A stretch of DNA of 64,000 nt from Aphrocallistes beatrix (taxonomy: Eukaryota; Porifera; Hexactinellida; Sceptrulophora; Aphrocallistidae): contig OY725489.1 in NCBI GenBank assembly GCA_963281255.1, positions 930,001 through 994,000 of the forward strand, given 5' to 3'. The translations under genes were made by a program, and so were the position numbers. The notes under the pieces were generated by a model. It did no database searches and was not told the DNA's origin. It saw nothing but the letters and a program-made list of their open reading frames with translations. Shown here one piece after another: positions 1 to 12,098 of the stretch. Numbering within the stretch: position 1 is the stretch's first letter; each line of letters starts with the position of its first letter.

Positions 1-1
1 G

Positions 2-976
2 CTAGCAGAGATGGTGGTAATCCAAGAGCGGAATGAAGAGCTAAGGAAGTCGAACTTGGATGAAATGCAAGTGAATTACGGACAAGCCTTAGAGGCAATT
101 GGGAAAGAAGGGGAAGCGAAGACGAGACATATTCTGATACTTGAAGACCAGGTCGCAGAGAAAGAACAAGAATTGCAGAGTAGTCAGAAAAAGTTGATGG
201 ATAGAGACGAAGAGATTCGCGTCTTACAATCGCAAATCACGAATCTACACTCAAATATCCTCAAACAATCCCAAGTCAACTCAAGTAGTCATGCACAGAG
301 CGAAACGAAATGGCTCCACCACATCGAGAAACAGAACACGGCCATAATGGGCTTGCAGGAGCAAGCTAAGATGGATGAGAGGAAAATAACAGGTGCTTTC
401 ACGGAGATGAAACAATTGAAATATGACAAGAATTTTTTAAGAACAAAAATCGAAACGATCCAAACTCAGTTAACCGAAACTGAAACAGAATTAGCAGCGG
501 CGAATACTAGAACAGAAAAAGAATTAACAGCCATGCGACAGCGACACAAGGAGAAATATGGACAGTCTCTAAGAAGCATTAATGACGAAAATATCAACCT
601 CAAAGCTAAACTCACTGCCTATGAGAATGAACAAAAACGTCTTGAGAAGATATTGGAGGAATTGAAGATGGAACTTGAGCTAACAAAAGTTGCAAAAGCA
701 AGTGGAGAACAACCCTATTTGATCGAAAATCTATACACTAAAATCCGAGAATGTATTATCGAGTTTCAAAATATTTTCTGCTACTTACCAGAATTAGGCA
801 ATGACTCCAATTCGTCTCCAAACACAAGCTCCGACTATACACTCCAAATCTGGCACACGAACCCGGAAGATAGGATTAAACAATTGACGAAAATTCAGAC
901 TAGGATGAAGCAATATCGCGAATATTTAGAGGAGAGGTTTTTAACTGACATGAGTCAGGAATGTAAAATTCAGTAA
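2..976 (+). CDS. C-terminal part of a coiled-coil protein (5' end outside window)
   Basis: The reading frame is already open at base 2, before the first methionine at 11, so this is most likely the last exon of a gene that begins upstream of the window. The roughly 320 visible residues are rich in E, K, Q and L with heptad-like spacing over about residues 1-235, so a long coiled coil is seen directly. A short tail follows that contains a less charged stretch (ENLYTKIRECIIEFQNIF) and ends at TAA 974-976. An AATAAA signal lies at 1047-1052. I do not recognise the family; centrosomal, ciliary or cytoskeletal proteins often look like this, but nothing here fixes a role. It converges with TKFC on the other strand. 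Confidence 0.7.
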   Translation, partial: LAEMVVIQERNEELRKSNLDEMQVNYGQALEAIGKEGEAKTRHILILEDQVAEKEQELQSSQKKLMDRDEEIRVLQSQITNLHSNILKQSQVNSSSHAQSETKWLHHIEKQNTAIMGLQEQAKMDERKITGAFTEMKQLKYDKNFLRTKIETIQTQLTETETELAAANTRTEKELTAMRQRHKEKYGQSLRSINDENINLKAKLTAYENEQKRLEKILEELKMELELTKVAKASGEQPYLIENLYTKIRECIIEFQNIFCYLPELGNDSNSSPNTSSDYTLQIWHTNPEDRIKQLTKIQTRMKQYREYLEERFLTDMSQECKIQ

Positions 977-1457
977 TGAATTGTGTTCATAGCATGTGCT
1001 TAGTTTTTGAGTAAAGTTCCTTCTGAACAAATGTACTGTAAATTAAAATAAACTTCGGACAAAAAATGATCCGAGAGAAAAGAAATAAATTGTATTTGCT
1101 CTAAATTATGGTTAATCAGGGAATAGTGAGGACAGATTATAGATGGTGATTATCAATCCATTTATCAGGTGTAAAGTCGTTGCAATTTGCAGAATAGATT
1201 ATACATAGATTGATTATGCTAATAAGATTAGAACCATCTTGTGAAATCTGAGATAAATTGAATTAATTACGTAGCACTTGTTCCATAATTGTTGCCCATT
1301 AGATCAATGTTAAACTGTGTCCCTATCACCAACACATATGGAAACAAATGCTCTGAGGTGTAAAATATATAACATTTTACACAAGATAAATTGGAACTTG
1401 AGAAGTGATCATTTTAATGAAGGTAGAAAACAGGAAAATATAAAATAAACTTTGACA
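977..1457. other. Convergent intergenic gap
   Basis: This AT-rich gap separates the 3' ends of the coiled-coil gene (+) and TKFC (-). It holds the AATAAA at 1047-1052 for the plus-strand gene. I see no other gene or repeat in it. Confidence 0.6.
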
Positions 1458-3230
1458 TCATTTCCACTTGTCTAAAAGGACATTGCACACAGCCTCAAAC
1501 CAGATGCTGACTGCGATTGCGCCGGGATCTGGTTCCGTGAGAAGTTCTTGGCTCACGTAACTCGCCCTCCCGGCCCTGGCCTGCATCCCTTCAGTAGCTT
1601 TGGCGCCTTCTCTGCAAGCAGTAACAGCCGACTCAAGAGCAGACTTGTCAATAGTCGCAGAGTTCGTGAGGAGGTGTAGAGCCGGATAAAGAGCATCAAT
1701 CATCGTCCTTTCCCCCACACCAGCACCTCCGTACTTCACAATAGCCTCAAAGCCTCTCGCCAGCGCTCCAACCCAGCTGCTCGGAGACTCGGGGTGAACT
1801 AAGCCGGCAGCCGCCGCGCTTAGAAACAGAGAGTATAGAGCACCAGACGATCCCCCCATTACGCTCTCAACCACCCCAGCCATTCTAAGCAACGCCTGAC
1901 TATGATTCATCTCTGCCAACTCCTCCATACTCCCTAGCATTGCCTGTGAACCTTCAAACAGTGTGGATCCGCAGTCAGAATCGCCTCCTACTGCATCCAG
2001 CTGATCTAGCCGCTCCTTGCTAGCAGCTACTGCACGACACGCTGCCTCCACACAGCACAGGAACAGCGAGTCCTTGCCCTGACCGGTGCAGAGAACGAAT
2101 TCAGAAGCGACCTCTCTGTCTTTAGCTCGCTGACTTGCAGTGAGCGCCCATTGCCCGCCTTTAGCCAATCTCTTCCCAATGCAGCCATTAGGCCAAGCGG
2201 GCGCATCAGTAGGCTTATCCAGGTACAGACCACGTTCCTGAGTGAATTCTAACAAGGTGAGGGAGACACCTTGCATTTCTAATGACGTCATGAAAGTGCC
2301 CATGTATGCCATCTCGACGCTGACACCTTTTTTATTCGTGAGGTAACGGATGGCCTCTTTCGCTACAATTCCCATTTCTAAGTTGGAGAGTCCACCCAGG
2401 TTATTTACCACGAGAATGACTTGATCGTTTGGTTGTAAACTGAAGTACCTGTACCCAGGCTCAATACTAGAAAGCTGATCTAGAATAATCTCAACCATTT
2501 TCTCACACGATTCTATCTTACACCTTTTGTACCCGGCTTCTCCATGTATCCCCAGGCCCAACTCAATCTCATCAGGGGCCAGTTGGAAGTTGGGAGGTTT
2601 TCCTGGGAGACTACATGGGTTCAAACTTATCCCGATCGTTCCAAGGTTATTCGTGATATCCACCACTCGCTTGTGGATAGTCTGAAGGTCGTAGCCTTCC
2701 TCTGCCATTGCGCCTGCAATCTTATACACGAGAATGGTGCCGCAGAGCCCCCGGCGCCCTGCGCTTTTTGACATAGAAGGCAGCGCGCAATCATCACCCA
2801 CAACCACCATCGCCACATAGATCCCTTCCGCCTTGGCCTTTTCCACCGCAATACCGAAGTTGAGCCGGTCCCCCGTGTAGTTGGTCACGATGGCTAGCGT
2901 ACCGGCTGGACTGGAGACCGCCCGGAAAGCAGAGAGGATCGCTTCGGAGGGTGGAGACGTGAACACAGCCCCGGGTACGGCTGCGGTTAGCATTCCCTTC
3001 CCAACGAAACCGACATGTGCCGGCTCATGGCCGCTCCCACCTCCACACACTAGAGTAACGCGCGATTTTGCTATGACGTCATCAACGTCACTCCGTATAA
3101 CAACCTTATGCTTGCTTTTAAGCAGCTGTAGGCCAGGGTACACCAAGGTTAGTCCGTTTAAACTGTCCTCTACCGCAGTGCCAGGAGAGTTGATCAGTTT
3201 CTTGGTTGGTAATGCAGGTTTAGTTGACAT
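1458..3230 (-). CDS. TKFC: Triokinase/FMN cyclase (dihydroxyacetone kinase family)
   Basis: Known role of the family: ATP-dependent phosphorylation of dihydroxyacetone and D-glyceraldehyde, and cleavage of FAD to cyclic FMN, in the cytosol. The 590-residue product is close to the usual animal length of about 575. The N-terminal DhaK domain (about 1-330) has the glycine loop CGGGSGHEP near residues 62-70 and the substrate-binding histidine in GLGIHGEAG (about H229). The C-terminal DhaL domain (about 370-585) carries the metal/ATP motif DSDCGSTLFEG and the GGSSGALYSLF motif. All key motifs are present, so it should be active. The gene is one uninterrupted frame, unlike the intron-rich genes around it; this may be ancestral or due to retroposition. 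The start at MSTKPALPTKK is the first in-frame ATG and precedes the conserved domain by a normal distance. Confidence 0.96.
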   Translation of the reverse strand: MSTKPALPTKKLINSPGTAVEDSLNGLTLVYPGLQLLKSKHKVVIRSDVDDVIAKSRVTLVCGGGSGHEPAHVGFVGKGMLTAAVPGAVFTSPPSEAILSAFRAVSSPAGTLAIVTNYTGDRLNFGIAVEKAKAEGIYVAMVVVGDDCALPSMSKSAGRRGLCGTILVYKIAGAMAEEGYDLQTIHKRVVDITNNLGTIGISLNPCSLPGKPPNFQLAPDEIELGLGIHGEAGYKRCKIESCEKMVEIILDQLSSIEPGYRYFSLQPNDQVILVVNNLGGLSNLEMGIVAKEAIRYLTNKKGVSVEMAYMGTFMTSLEMQGVSLTLLEFTQERGLYLDKPTDAPAWPNGCIGKRLAKGGQWALTASQRAKDREVASEFVLCTGQGKDSLFLCCVEAACRAVAASKERLDQLDAVGGDSDCGSTLFEGSQAMLGSMEELAEMNHSQALLRMAGVVESVMGGSSGALYSLFLSAAAAGLVHPESPSSWVGALARGFEAIVKYGGAGVGERTMIDALYPALHLLTNSATIDKSALESAVTACREGAKATEGMQARAGRASYVSQELLTEPDPGAIAVSIWFEAVCNVLLDKWK

Positions 3231-3440
3231 TCTTAATCGTAATTAAACTATGCTAAATTCTTTAGATATTGATGTAATATTAAATCAAGGAATTTCCGTA
3301 TTATGAATATAGGACAGGGATTTTTAAGCCAGTCATAATTATATACATTTGCTAGGTCGCTTATTATGAACCCTCAAAGGGACAAAATGGACAAAAAGAC
3401 TACTATTCTGTGTTTAATAAAATTAGAGAAATTTATAGTT

Positions 3441-6400
3441 TTATTTGTCTGTACAATAAAACTCGTCACGGAGCTTATCGTTAACTTTGTACAGAGCATC
3501 TACTAGCTGTGAAACTTCTGGGAAGATCTGTTTACTCTTAGTAAGGTTATCTTTCGCAATCTTGTGAAGATTCAATTCTTTAGGGAACTTTTCTTGGTCC
3601 CTAACATAGCGTTTGTAGCAACAGATGGAGCAGATTGCCATATCAACCAATGTAAACACCTAACGGAACAATGTTAAAATATTTTAATAATATTTTTTTA
3701 AAAACTACCCTTACCAGGCAATGTGTAGATGTCTTGTCAATTTGCAGAGCGGATTTGTACGCATTAAAAGCAGGTAAGTAATTGTTCTTCCCAAGTAAGT
3801 ATCTTGCAATCGCAATCTGAGTTTGAAAGTCGTTCTTACAGCTCTCTACAAGCTGTGCGTCTGGATCGCCAGTGAGAGCGGTTAGAGCTGAGTACACGGG
3901 GTGCAGGGGATGGTTAATTACCTCAGTGGGAAGTTCAGTGAGAAACGGAGCAGTTCCGAAGGAGAGAGAATGGAAGCTGAGAGGTACAAGGCTCTGTACA
4001 CACCAGTTATTTAGTGCAGTCCCTTCCTAAGAGTAAGGGTTAAGACATGAACGTAAGTAAATTTATCACATTCCATGCATCTTGGGATCCATGTTATCTT
4101 TTGTATTAATAAAACTACAGCTGGACGAAATTGCAAAAAAATATCTCGTTGTAACCAGTAACTATCTCGTTATGTCCAATTTTAATTATAAAGAGAGTTC
4201 ATTGTATTATTAATACTTGGAGATTGCTTGAATTTTTAAATAGTTCCATATTAGGAACTATCTATGCAATAAATGCAAAACTGTGATCCGTAAGATCACT
4301 ACGTGGTATTTTACGGTTTATATTTCTATATTATTCAGAAGTACCTTTGTCCTTTCAATCATATTGCACAACAATTTCACCAACACAGATAGATACGGCG
4401 CTTCATTCTGCCTCTCAGGAGATAGCCACACTTGATACGCGACTGCTAATGTCAAGGAAATCCAGTTTGTGACGTCATCAGGATTCGAATGAATCAACTT
4501 CTGAGCTCTCCTGAGCAGACTCTGAACTGTGGTAACTGTGTCCAACTTCTCCTTTGGTTCCTGTTCCTGTTGCTTCTCTTGATCCCCTACCTGTGTCTCA
4601 TCTTCGCTGTCTGGGAGAACGAGCGGTGTCGGTTCAATGAAGGAGGAAGTGAGTTTTATTCGTGTTGACGGACAAACGGGAAATGAACCTTTTTCAAACT
4701 CTGTCAACAAATCAAATTTCTGATTGGATAACTCTGATTCTTCAGTAGACAGTTGAGCAACAAGATCTTCCAGCTTCTACAAAACATCCTACGATAATGT
4801 TTTGTCTGCTCTGTGCTGATAATTAAATTATCAACTAATCATGTTTTGCAAATTATATATTGGTGATAAAGTAGATTATATGAATGTAAACATATAGGGT
4901 AATACTATTGGTGATTTTACAATATATACTCGCCTTAACTAAATCCCCTTTTCCCTTCTCACACCTGTAATAGGACAGGAGGGATGTTATCACGAGTACG
5001 ACTTGCTCCATGTTGTAGCAGGGAGGAGCTCCCCAATCTCCACAGCACACCTCATGCATCTGACTGACTGCTCCCTCCAGCATCTTGCTGTCCCCGTACA
5101 CGAAACCTATGCAGCAGAGAGCTGTGCATGCGTGGAGAGGGCACTTCGCTTTGGATAGCTGGAAAATTAGACCTATATTAACATGTGGCTGCTAACATCC
5201 ACCCATATATGGTGATACAACCTCAGTCTTAGTTGATATGATATCACGCTGAGGTAACTCTTGAAAATAGTACTTATTTCAATTAGATTTTATGTATCAT
5301 GCTTTAATCCAATGCCTGAAAATCTCATCTGTTTTTCTCCTTAAGTATTAGTTACTACTTCATTTCATGGATATTCTTGATAGGTCAATGCGGAAATGGT
5401 TCGACTTTTTATCATTAGGATTAATGGTGTTTTTTTTTGCGAACTTTTTCCACCATACCTTCTTGATATAGCATAAAAACTAGACATATAATTAAATTAA
5501 TGAAAATATTAGTCTAAAATATTTACCAATGCAAGAGTGCCTTTTGCTACTCGTTGGTCTCTCGTCTGATTGGCTGCTAACCCAATCATAATCTTAACAT
5601 CGTTCCTGTCCTCCTCACTCTCCACCAGTTTAATCAGCTCGCTTAGTCGAGAAATACTCTCAGAGTATTCTTTACAGCGAAACAGTGCAATCGCTTGCTG
5701 AAGCAAGTTAGAGGGGGAGTTAGGTAGCGAGAGCATCAGCTCTCTCTCACAATCTGCTCCACTCGTTTTATTCCTGACACGGACGAGGTTAGTGACTACC
5801 TTGCTGAATTCCTAGATAGTGCAATCATTATAAAGTGGGTAATACAGGTAAATGGTGGGTTAAAGAGATAATAGAACAAAGCGTCAATAAATTTATATTC
5901 AATTAGTTAACCTCAGATTCCCTCTCAATAAGCTTCACAGCAGTGGAGAGTGCTTGTGCAGATAGAGCATACAACTGTTCCAGCTCGTAGAGTACCCCCA
6001 GCATGTTGAGAGCTGCTGTGTTGTGAGGATAATGCAGGGAGTAGTGTATCAGTCTGTCTCGAGCTAGTAACACGTACACCATCACCTCGGGCTAAATAAA
6101 TTAGAATGTACGTAGCATGATGTTGTTCCACCAATAAAAGCAATGTCGATCGATTGATGAAGATATGTACAAACATGGCGCCATATCAATATGCTCGTTT
6201 ATTACATTCAACATGTCTATGGTGAACCAGAGTTTTAAGTTTATTTTATAATTAGCGTGGGGAAAACTATTCAACATGCTATGAATGGGATAAAATCGGA
6301 TAGATTTAAACGAGTTTAGTACAGAACTATCGAAATGCTATAGTACTATAATTAAATAAGTGAGTGACATAGATAAATGGATTATCAATTTATAAAACTT

Positions 6401-9400
6401 CTTCAAGTCATAGCATACCTTCACCTGTCCTTTATCACTGTAGATAGCGTTGTAAGGACTCTTAACTATATCTTCGCACACTCTCCATCCAAACCATACA
6501 GCAGCCTCTGCATTGTACCCCATCGCGTTCAAGTGACGCAGCAGACCTAAGCTCTCTCTCTGCTTATCAAATTTCTGATACACAAATGCTAGTCCCATCC
6601 AAGGCCGGAGAGCGAGCGGCTCACTCGACCTAGCATTCTCAAAACATTTCAATGCTAACTGCGGCTTGTCCTCTGTCAGATAGAAATAACCCAAGTTAGT
6701 CCATGTAACGTGTGAGGACTGGATCGAGAGAGATTTGACAAAGCAGTGCTGAATAAGTGGAGATTGCCTCGGCTCTTTAGATAATAGAATCAAACCTTGA
6801 AGACAGAAATAGTTTTCATAGAACTGAGAGCAGCATGAGACCCAAAGGCTTAAATCTATTTTAAAAATAGCTTAGACCTAATCAAGTCCTTTCAAGACCT
6901 TCTGTTCCAAGCCTTTTTTAGTCCGTTTTCATGTTGTTTTCAAGTTTTCATCAGGTTCAAAATGTACAAGCCAAACGCATGTAAAATTACAATACTATTT
7001 CATGAGCACTCAACCAATTCTCTGCAAGAAAGATTGGTGTGCATGAGATGGGAAAATATTAACACTATTAAAAATGTTCTGGATTTGCATTATCGCCGTG
7101 GACCAGCATACGTTTATAAACAAAACAGGTTTAAACAAGTTTATAAAAACATGTTTAAAATGATAATTAATTTGGTTACATTTGTCTACATTGCAATATA
7201 TCCATAAAGTAAACAAATCTCAAAAATATGCTAGAAACTAGCTTTCAACGGTTGCTATGGGGTTTTCAGGAGTGTAGATTTCGAATATCATATTTTCGAG
7301 TAAATTTGATAATTAATTTGTTTACTTTTGTTTACAATAGATCCATAAAGTAAACAAATCTCAAAAATATGCTAGAAACTAGCTTTCAACGGTTGCTATG
7401 GGGTTTTCAGGAGTGTAGATTTCGAATATCATATTTTCGAGTAAATTTGATAATTAATTTGTTTACTTTTGTTTACAATAGATCCATAAAGTAAACAAAT
7501 CTCAAAAATATGCTAGAAACTAGCTTTCAACGGTTGACATGGGGTTTTCAGGGGTGTAGATTTCGAATATCATATTTTCGAGTAAATTCGATAATTAATT
7601 TTATAATTAATTTTTAAAAATACAAAACAAGTTAGAGACTAGCTTCCAACGGCTGACATAGGGTTTTAGTGCTCTAGATTTCGAATATTATATTTTCGGA
7701 TCCATATGAGAAATTTTTCGTTAACTTTTGTTTACAATATTTATATAAAGGAAAACAATTCCCAAAATAGGTTAGATTGAGTAACTCCGCGCCCACAGGG
7801 CGACTCTGCGGACAAGCAGTGTCCGTAAGCCGCACAGCGAAGTGCGATTGTTTATATGAAATAGAATCGTGTGAATCGCATTCTAAAAGTCTGATAATTG
7901 ATTGTTTTTCACATGAGCCAATGAATTTCAATCACAAATAGTCCTTTTGATTGTATGTATAAGTCACTAATGTTTGGTCCCAATGTATTTGCATTACAAA
8001 AGAAACGAATTTCATTGGTCAGCATAAATTGTCACCTATCTCGGCGAGGTGTGAAGATTTCGCTTAGATCTTCGAACTCCCTAATATTTTCATTACTACT
8101 TACCTGTGTGCCAAATTTCACGTTTCTAGCACCTCCCAGTTCCTCAATCAATTCGCACAAACAAAACTACTTTAAATCTTTTCTCAAGGGATTGGACGGA
8201 TTGAGTTCATTCATATCCAGCATTTTATATAGAAAATTATATCTAACCTAATAAATTCCAAGCACTCGAATCTGTATCCATGAGTATAATGGCATTAACA
8301 CAGTATTTGTAAGCTAGATTTAAGTTCCCATCTTGCGGCGTATTATCCTCTCCTCCCAGTGAGTGAGCGTAGAAGTAGGCGCGGGACAGGTTGTAGAGGA
8401 GAGTGGCGTGGTGAGGAGATAGCTCTGCGCAACGGTGGAAAGCTTTGATTGCAAGTTTTAGTAGTTCAGCTGGTCCGAACTAAATAACACGACGATAAGA
8501 GTTAGGATATTAAGATTAGGGATAAGAGAATATACTGAATAAAGAAGTTTAATCGTTATTTTCCAAAAATAGTTTAATAACTTTTTCAACACAAAGTTGT
8601 TTTGAAGAGTTTTACATTTTTTGTACATATGAGAGATATTTCTAGCATGTATTAATACGTGTCTCTTCAGTTACAGGGTGTTCCATGGATAATCTACTGA
8701 TTTCATATAGTACAGTTAACATGAGGAAGTTGGCAAAATCAAGAATATTGATAAAAGACCCACGACTAAAAACGGTCGAAAATCACTGTCCTAGTTATTA
8801 ATATTATATGTAACGAATTGATTGAAGAAACTGCCAGGCACAGAAAGCTGTATTTTAATCAGTATATAATCTGTGAACCGCCCTGTAGAATAACCTTGAT
8901 GGCACAAGTAAATGGATATTAGGTTCACTTCTAGTTTAAATTGAAATAACTGTAGATGCAACATACATGTGTGTCTGATATGTCTTGTAGGAGATTGGTG
9001 TCAACTTGGAACTTGGTATGAGCGCTAAAGTGTCTTCCCATCATTCCAATCTCTCCTATGCAGTACCATACAGAGCTGTAGTCACTTTGCAACTCAGCAC
9101 ACCTCGTTGCTAACCGCAGACCTGTTTCTATATGCGTGATAGCTGCCGGTCTCAAACCGTTCTCTATAGACTGGACGGATATCTGATAGTGACAGTCCGC
9201 AGCTCCTAAGAGTGCTGGTACATAGCTAGGAGTACAAGATGACGATTAACAAGGAAATTAATTGGTGCAGAACACTGTCTTTGCAATTACAATCCAAAGA
9301 AGGCATAAAGTTATATTATACATTGGATTGCGGAATATTTCGATTAGTTTGTATATTCAACTATTCGGTTGCAAAGCTACCTTAGTATATATATATACTT

Positions 9401-12098
9401 TTTTCACCCTTTTCCGATGTATCTCTCGTACCAAGTCACTTACTGGAGCTGTACTATAACAGTCTGTCAACCGTTATTGCTATAATAGTACTTATATTAT
9501 GAATTTCAGCACTATTAGCTTGAAATCCCAGTAATTAACCGCATTGAAAGTACAATGTCCCATATCTATAACTTGATTTACCTCGCATCCAATCCCAGCA
9601 CTTTGTCAAACATCTCAACAGCCTGATGCAGCTCTCCCGCCTCCCTCCGAATACAGCCCACCTGAAACTGACAGAACAAGTTCGCGGGCTCCAATTCCAG
9701 GACTGCTTCAAAGCAGGCTAGAGAAGATTTGAGACTGCTCCTCACTAGGTACACTTCTCCTAAGCACTCTAGCACCCTGGCGTCATGCTCATCGCAGTTG
9801 AGCGCATTCTGGAAGCAGCGGATTGCTTCGGAATAGTTCCGAACTTTCCTCTCACTCAGACCCAGACGTAGCCAGACCCACTTCCCAGTGTTGGGCGATA
9901 TCTTAGTGGAGAGACTGCGGTAGAAGTCTAGAGCATCTTCCTCTTGTCCCAGGTCTAGGAGCAGGTCTCCGTACGCCTGCCCCACCTCGTTACTCCACGG
10001 GGCCAGCTGGCAGGCCTTCTCTAAGCATTTGCGAGACTTGCTTTTGTTGATAGAAACCTACAATTATTGAACTGTGATGTATAAGTGTCGGAAAATAGAA
10101 TTTTCAAATCGAACAATCTCATGCTTGAGGAATGCTATATTTTTCTCTTTCTTTACAGGTCAAATGTCTATGATTATTAAATAGTCACAAACATTATTTT
10201 CATTTTTGTTTTCTACTAAAAATATTGGTTAATCTCAATTCTTCTAACTAAGATAACTTACAGTGTTGTAATATCTGCCTAGGTAGAGCATAGGTTTATA
10301 ATTCAGCTGATCTAAACTGAACGCTTTGAGGAAATTCTTCAGACATTTCTCTTTGTCCTCTCTCGCCTCTTTCCCACTCAGCCAATAAGCTGTTCCTAAC
10401 TGGAAGTGGTAGAGGTGTGAAGAGGTACCAGAAGACATCAGAGTCTTCATGAACTCCACCGATTCATCGTGCTTCCCAGTTTGAGATAATATATCAGATC
10501 TCAAACAACCCAGTTTGGTGGAGAAACTAACACTGTTATTCGTACATTGCGTTAAGTATAGCAAAATAGACTCAGCTTCTTCGTATTTCTTCTCTAAAAC
10601 TAACAACTTTGTTTTCAGGAAATCTACTCGCTTTTTCTGTCCATCGTCCATGCCAATCAACTCTTCAAACCAGTCCCTAGTCTGATTGACGCTCCCCATT
10701 TCCAAATAGGTGTCTATTAACATGATTAACACTTCGATTTTATACCATAAATGGAACCAAGAGGGCGAGGTATTCTTTTTCAACCATTTCAACTCTTCAT
10801 AACACAAGTCAAGTGTGCTAAGAAACTGGTACGTCTCAAACAAACAACTCAGCTTCACACATCTCCCAGACACTATTGAGCTCTGAAACTCAGAAAACAA
10901 TTCTAACCTCCCTAAAGACTCCACAAATTTCTCTTGATTTATCAATTTCAACACAGAATACAATGGATTATCATCAGAAAATAAGAATTTGCACCCTTCA
11001 ATGTTGAGAGTAAAATTTGAAGTCATAAAATACACTAGAAGCATCTCGTGTGAGAACGATACAATCTCATCAGGCAATTCAGATATATGACAGAGCAGTG
11101 ATAGGACGTCTACAGTATGGTCTATGATGGATGTGGGTTTATCCTGTGATAGGAAATGAATTCTGTACAGCAATTGAATGTACGGGAGTGTGACATCTCT
11201 ATTGGGCGCAGATAGAACACAAACATTCTCGTAGAATTCTCGTATTTTCGGGAATATATCATTAATGGCGATTATTCTAGGGATTTTATCAATACAAATC
11301 TCTGTTACTCTTTGCCAATAAGTAATAATTTGTTGTTGTTTATTTTGTGATGTACACAAGGAGAAGAAAGTTAGATAATTATAAAAAGCATCTTGCTTAA
11401 GATCGAGTCGTATTTGCAAGTTTGCTAGTTTTTCAATCGTGGTTAATTTCTTTCCTTCATCTGTGTACGTTTCAAGAAGACGAGCATAAACTTTACAGAG
11501 AGACTCCTAAACACATTAAATAATAACAAAGTTTGTGTAGTTTCAAGTCCAGGTTTAGAAATAACATAAGAAATAACATATACAGTTGACTCCGCTTAAT
11601 TGGGTCACATCGGTCAGAGGACATTTTGGCCCGATTAAGCGGAGATCCCTATTAACCGAAAATATTTTGTATTAGCTTCTATGTGTGAGAGCTATTCCGG
11701 TCCTGCCAAAAGTGTCCGATTAAGCGGTTGACCCGATTAAACAGTGACCCTATTAAGCGAAGTCGACTGTATTTATGAAAAAAATTAAGCTTAACCTTAG
11801 CTTTAATTGTTTGCGTCCCTCCTTCCCGTTCATACAGTTCCTTCAGTCCCTGCCAAGCGGACAGGAGACCTTGCTGCAGCTTCACAGCTCTCCAGAGCAC
11901 CTCCTCAGCTTCCATAACCTCCCCTTGCTTCATCAGAATGAATCCTTTCAGCACCAGTCCGTTACAGTTATCTCGCTCTAAGTTGAGAGCGTTGTCCACG
12001 TGCTGAAGAGCTGTAGCGTAGTCTGACTGTGTCACGCAGTCCTTTGCTTTCTTCAGCAGAGACCGCATTTCTTTAGATGACTTACCTTCTGTCGCCAT
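3441..12098 (-). CDS. SKIC3: SKI complex subunit 3, TPR scaffold (TTC37 homologue), 12 exons
   Basis: SKI3 is the TPR scaffold of the SKI complex, which feeds cytoplasmic mRNA to the RNA exosome. Twelve coding exons with GT-AG borders can be traced: 11796-12098, 10262-11506, 9582-10057, 8967-9225, 8248-8479, 6419-6795, 5912-6091, 5527-5811, 4930-5158, 4345-4776, 3715-4026 and 3441-3659. They total about 4.5 kb, or about 1500 residues, near the size of human TTC37 (1564). Family matches include the first TPR (DYATALQHVDNALNLERDN), the segment YHFQLGTAYWLSGKEAREDK and the HCFVKSL...WTNLGYFYLTEDK repeat. The start MATEGKSSKEMRSLLKKAKD aligns with the vertebrate N-terminus. The stop codon at 3441-3443 overlaps an AATAAA on the coding strand, so the 3' UTR may be very short. 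Introns hold repeats (7.2-8.2 kb) and one short inverted-repeat element (11.6 kb). Small exon-border errors are possible. Confidence 0.92.
7205..7640 (+). repeat. 141-bp tandem repeat, about three copies plus a diverged one
   Basis: The block containing GCTTTCAACGG starts at 7241, 7382 and 7523, exactly 141 bases apart, with only a few differences between units. A fourth, shorter and more diverged unit follows (GCTTCCAACGG near 7642). Each unit carries GTAAACAAATCTCAAAAATA and ATCATATTTTCGAGTAAAT. The array lies in the SKIC3 intron between the exons at 8248 and 6795. Single diverged units of the same sequence occur at about 38985-39090 and 34895-34955. Confidence 0.9.
7641..7855 (+). repeat. 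Diverged repeat unit and GC-rich hairpin tail of a dispersed element
   Basis: The array runs into a GC-rich tail at about 7790-7850 (GCGCCCACAGGGCGACTCTG, then CGGACAAGCAGTGTCCG). The same kind of tail ends the repeats at 20503, 20976 and 39215. The tail can fold into a hairpin (CGGACA...TGTCCG). This suggests the tandem array and tail are one non-autonomous transposable element. Its class is not certain. Confidence 0.6.
8050..8165 (-). repeat. Head-end fragment of the same dispersed repeat family, inverted
   Basis: Read on the minus strand this segment begins like GAATTGATTGAGGAACTGG and continues with AGATCTAAGCGAAATC. It matches the start of the element at 34572 and, more weakly, those at 20007 and 20546. 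It lies beside the array above in opposite orientation. Confidence 0.55.
8811..8860 (+). repeat. Short head-end fragment of the dispersed repeat
   Basis: GAATTGATTGAAGAAACTGC followed by CAGGCACAGAAAGCTG is shared with the element starting at 20007. The similarity fades after about 50 bases. It sits in an intron of SKIC3. Confidence 0.6.
11583..11769. mobile_element. TA-flanked inverted-repeat element, family A copy 1
   Basis: The element begins CAGTTGACTCCGCTTAAT and ends with the inverted form (ATTAAGCGAAGTCGACTG), flanked by TA on both sides. Within 187 bases the motif ATTAAGCGG or its complement recurs several times. It has no coding capacity. The ends and TA target fit a pogo/Tigger-type (Tc1-mariner superfamily) MITE. 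It lies in SKIC3 intron 1. A second copy is at 41032-41202. Confidence 0.85.

Noticed and set aside
7955-8251. A 98-residue plus-strand open frame in a SKIC3 intron
   Set aside because: It overlaps the inverted head-end of a dispersed repeat and shows no protein-like conservation.
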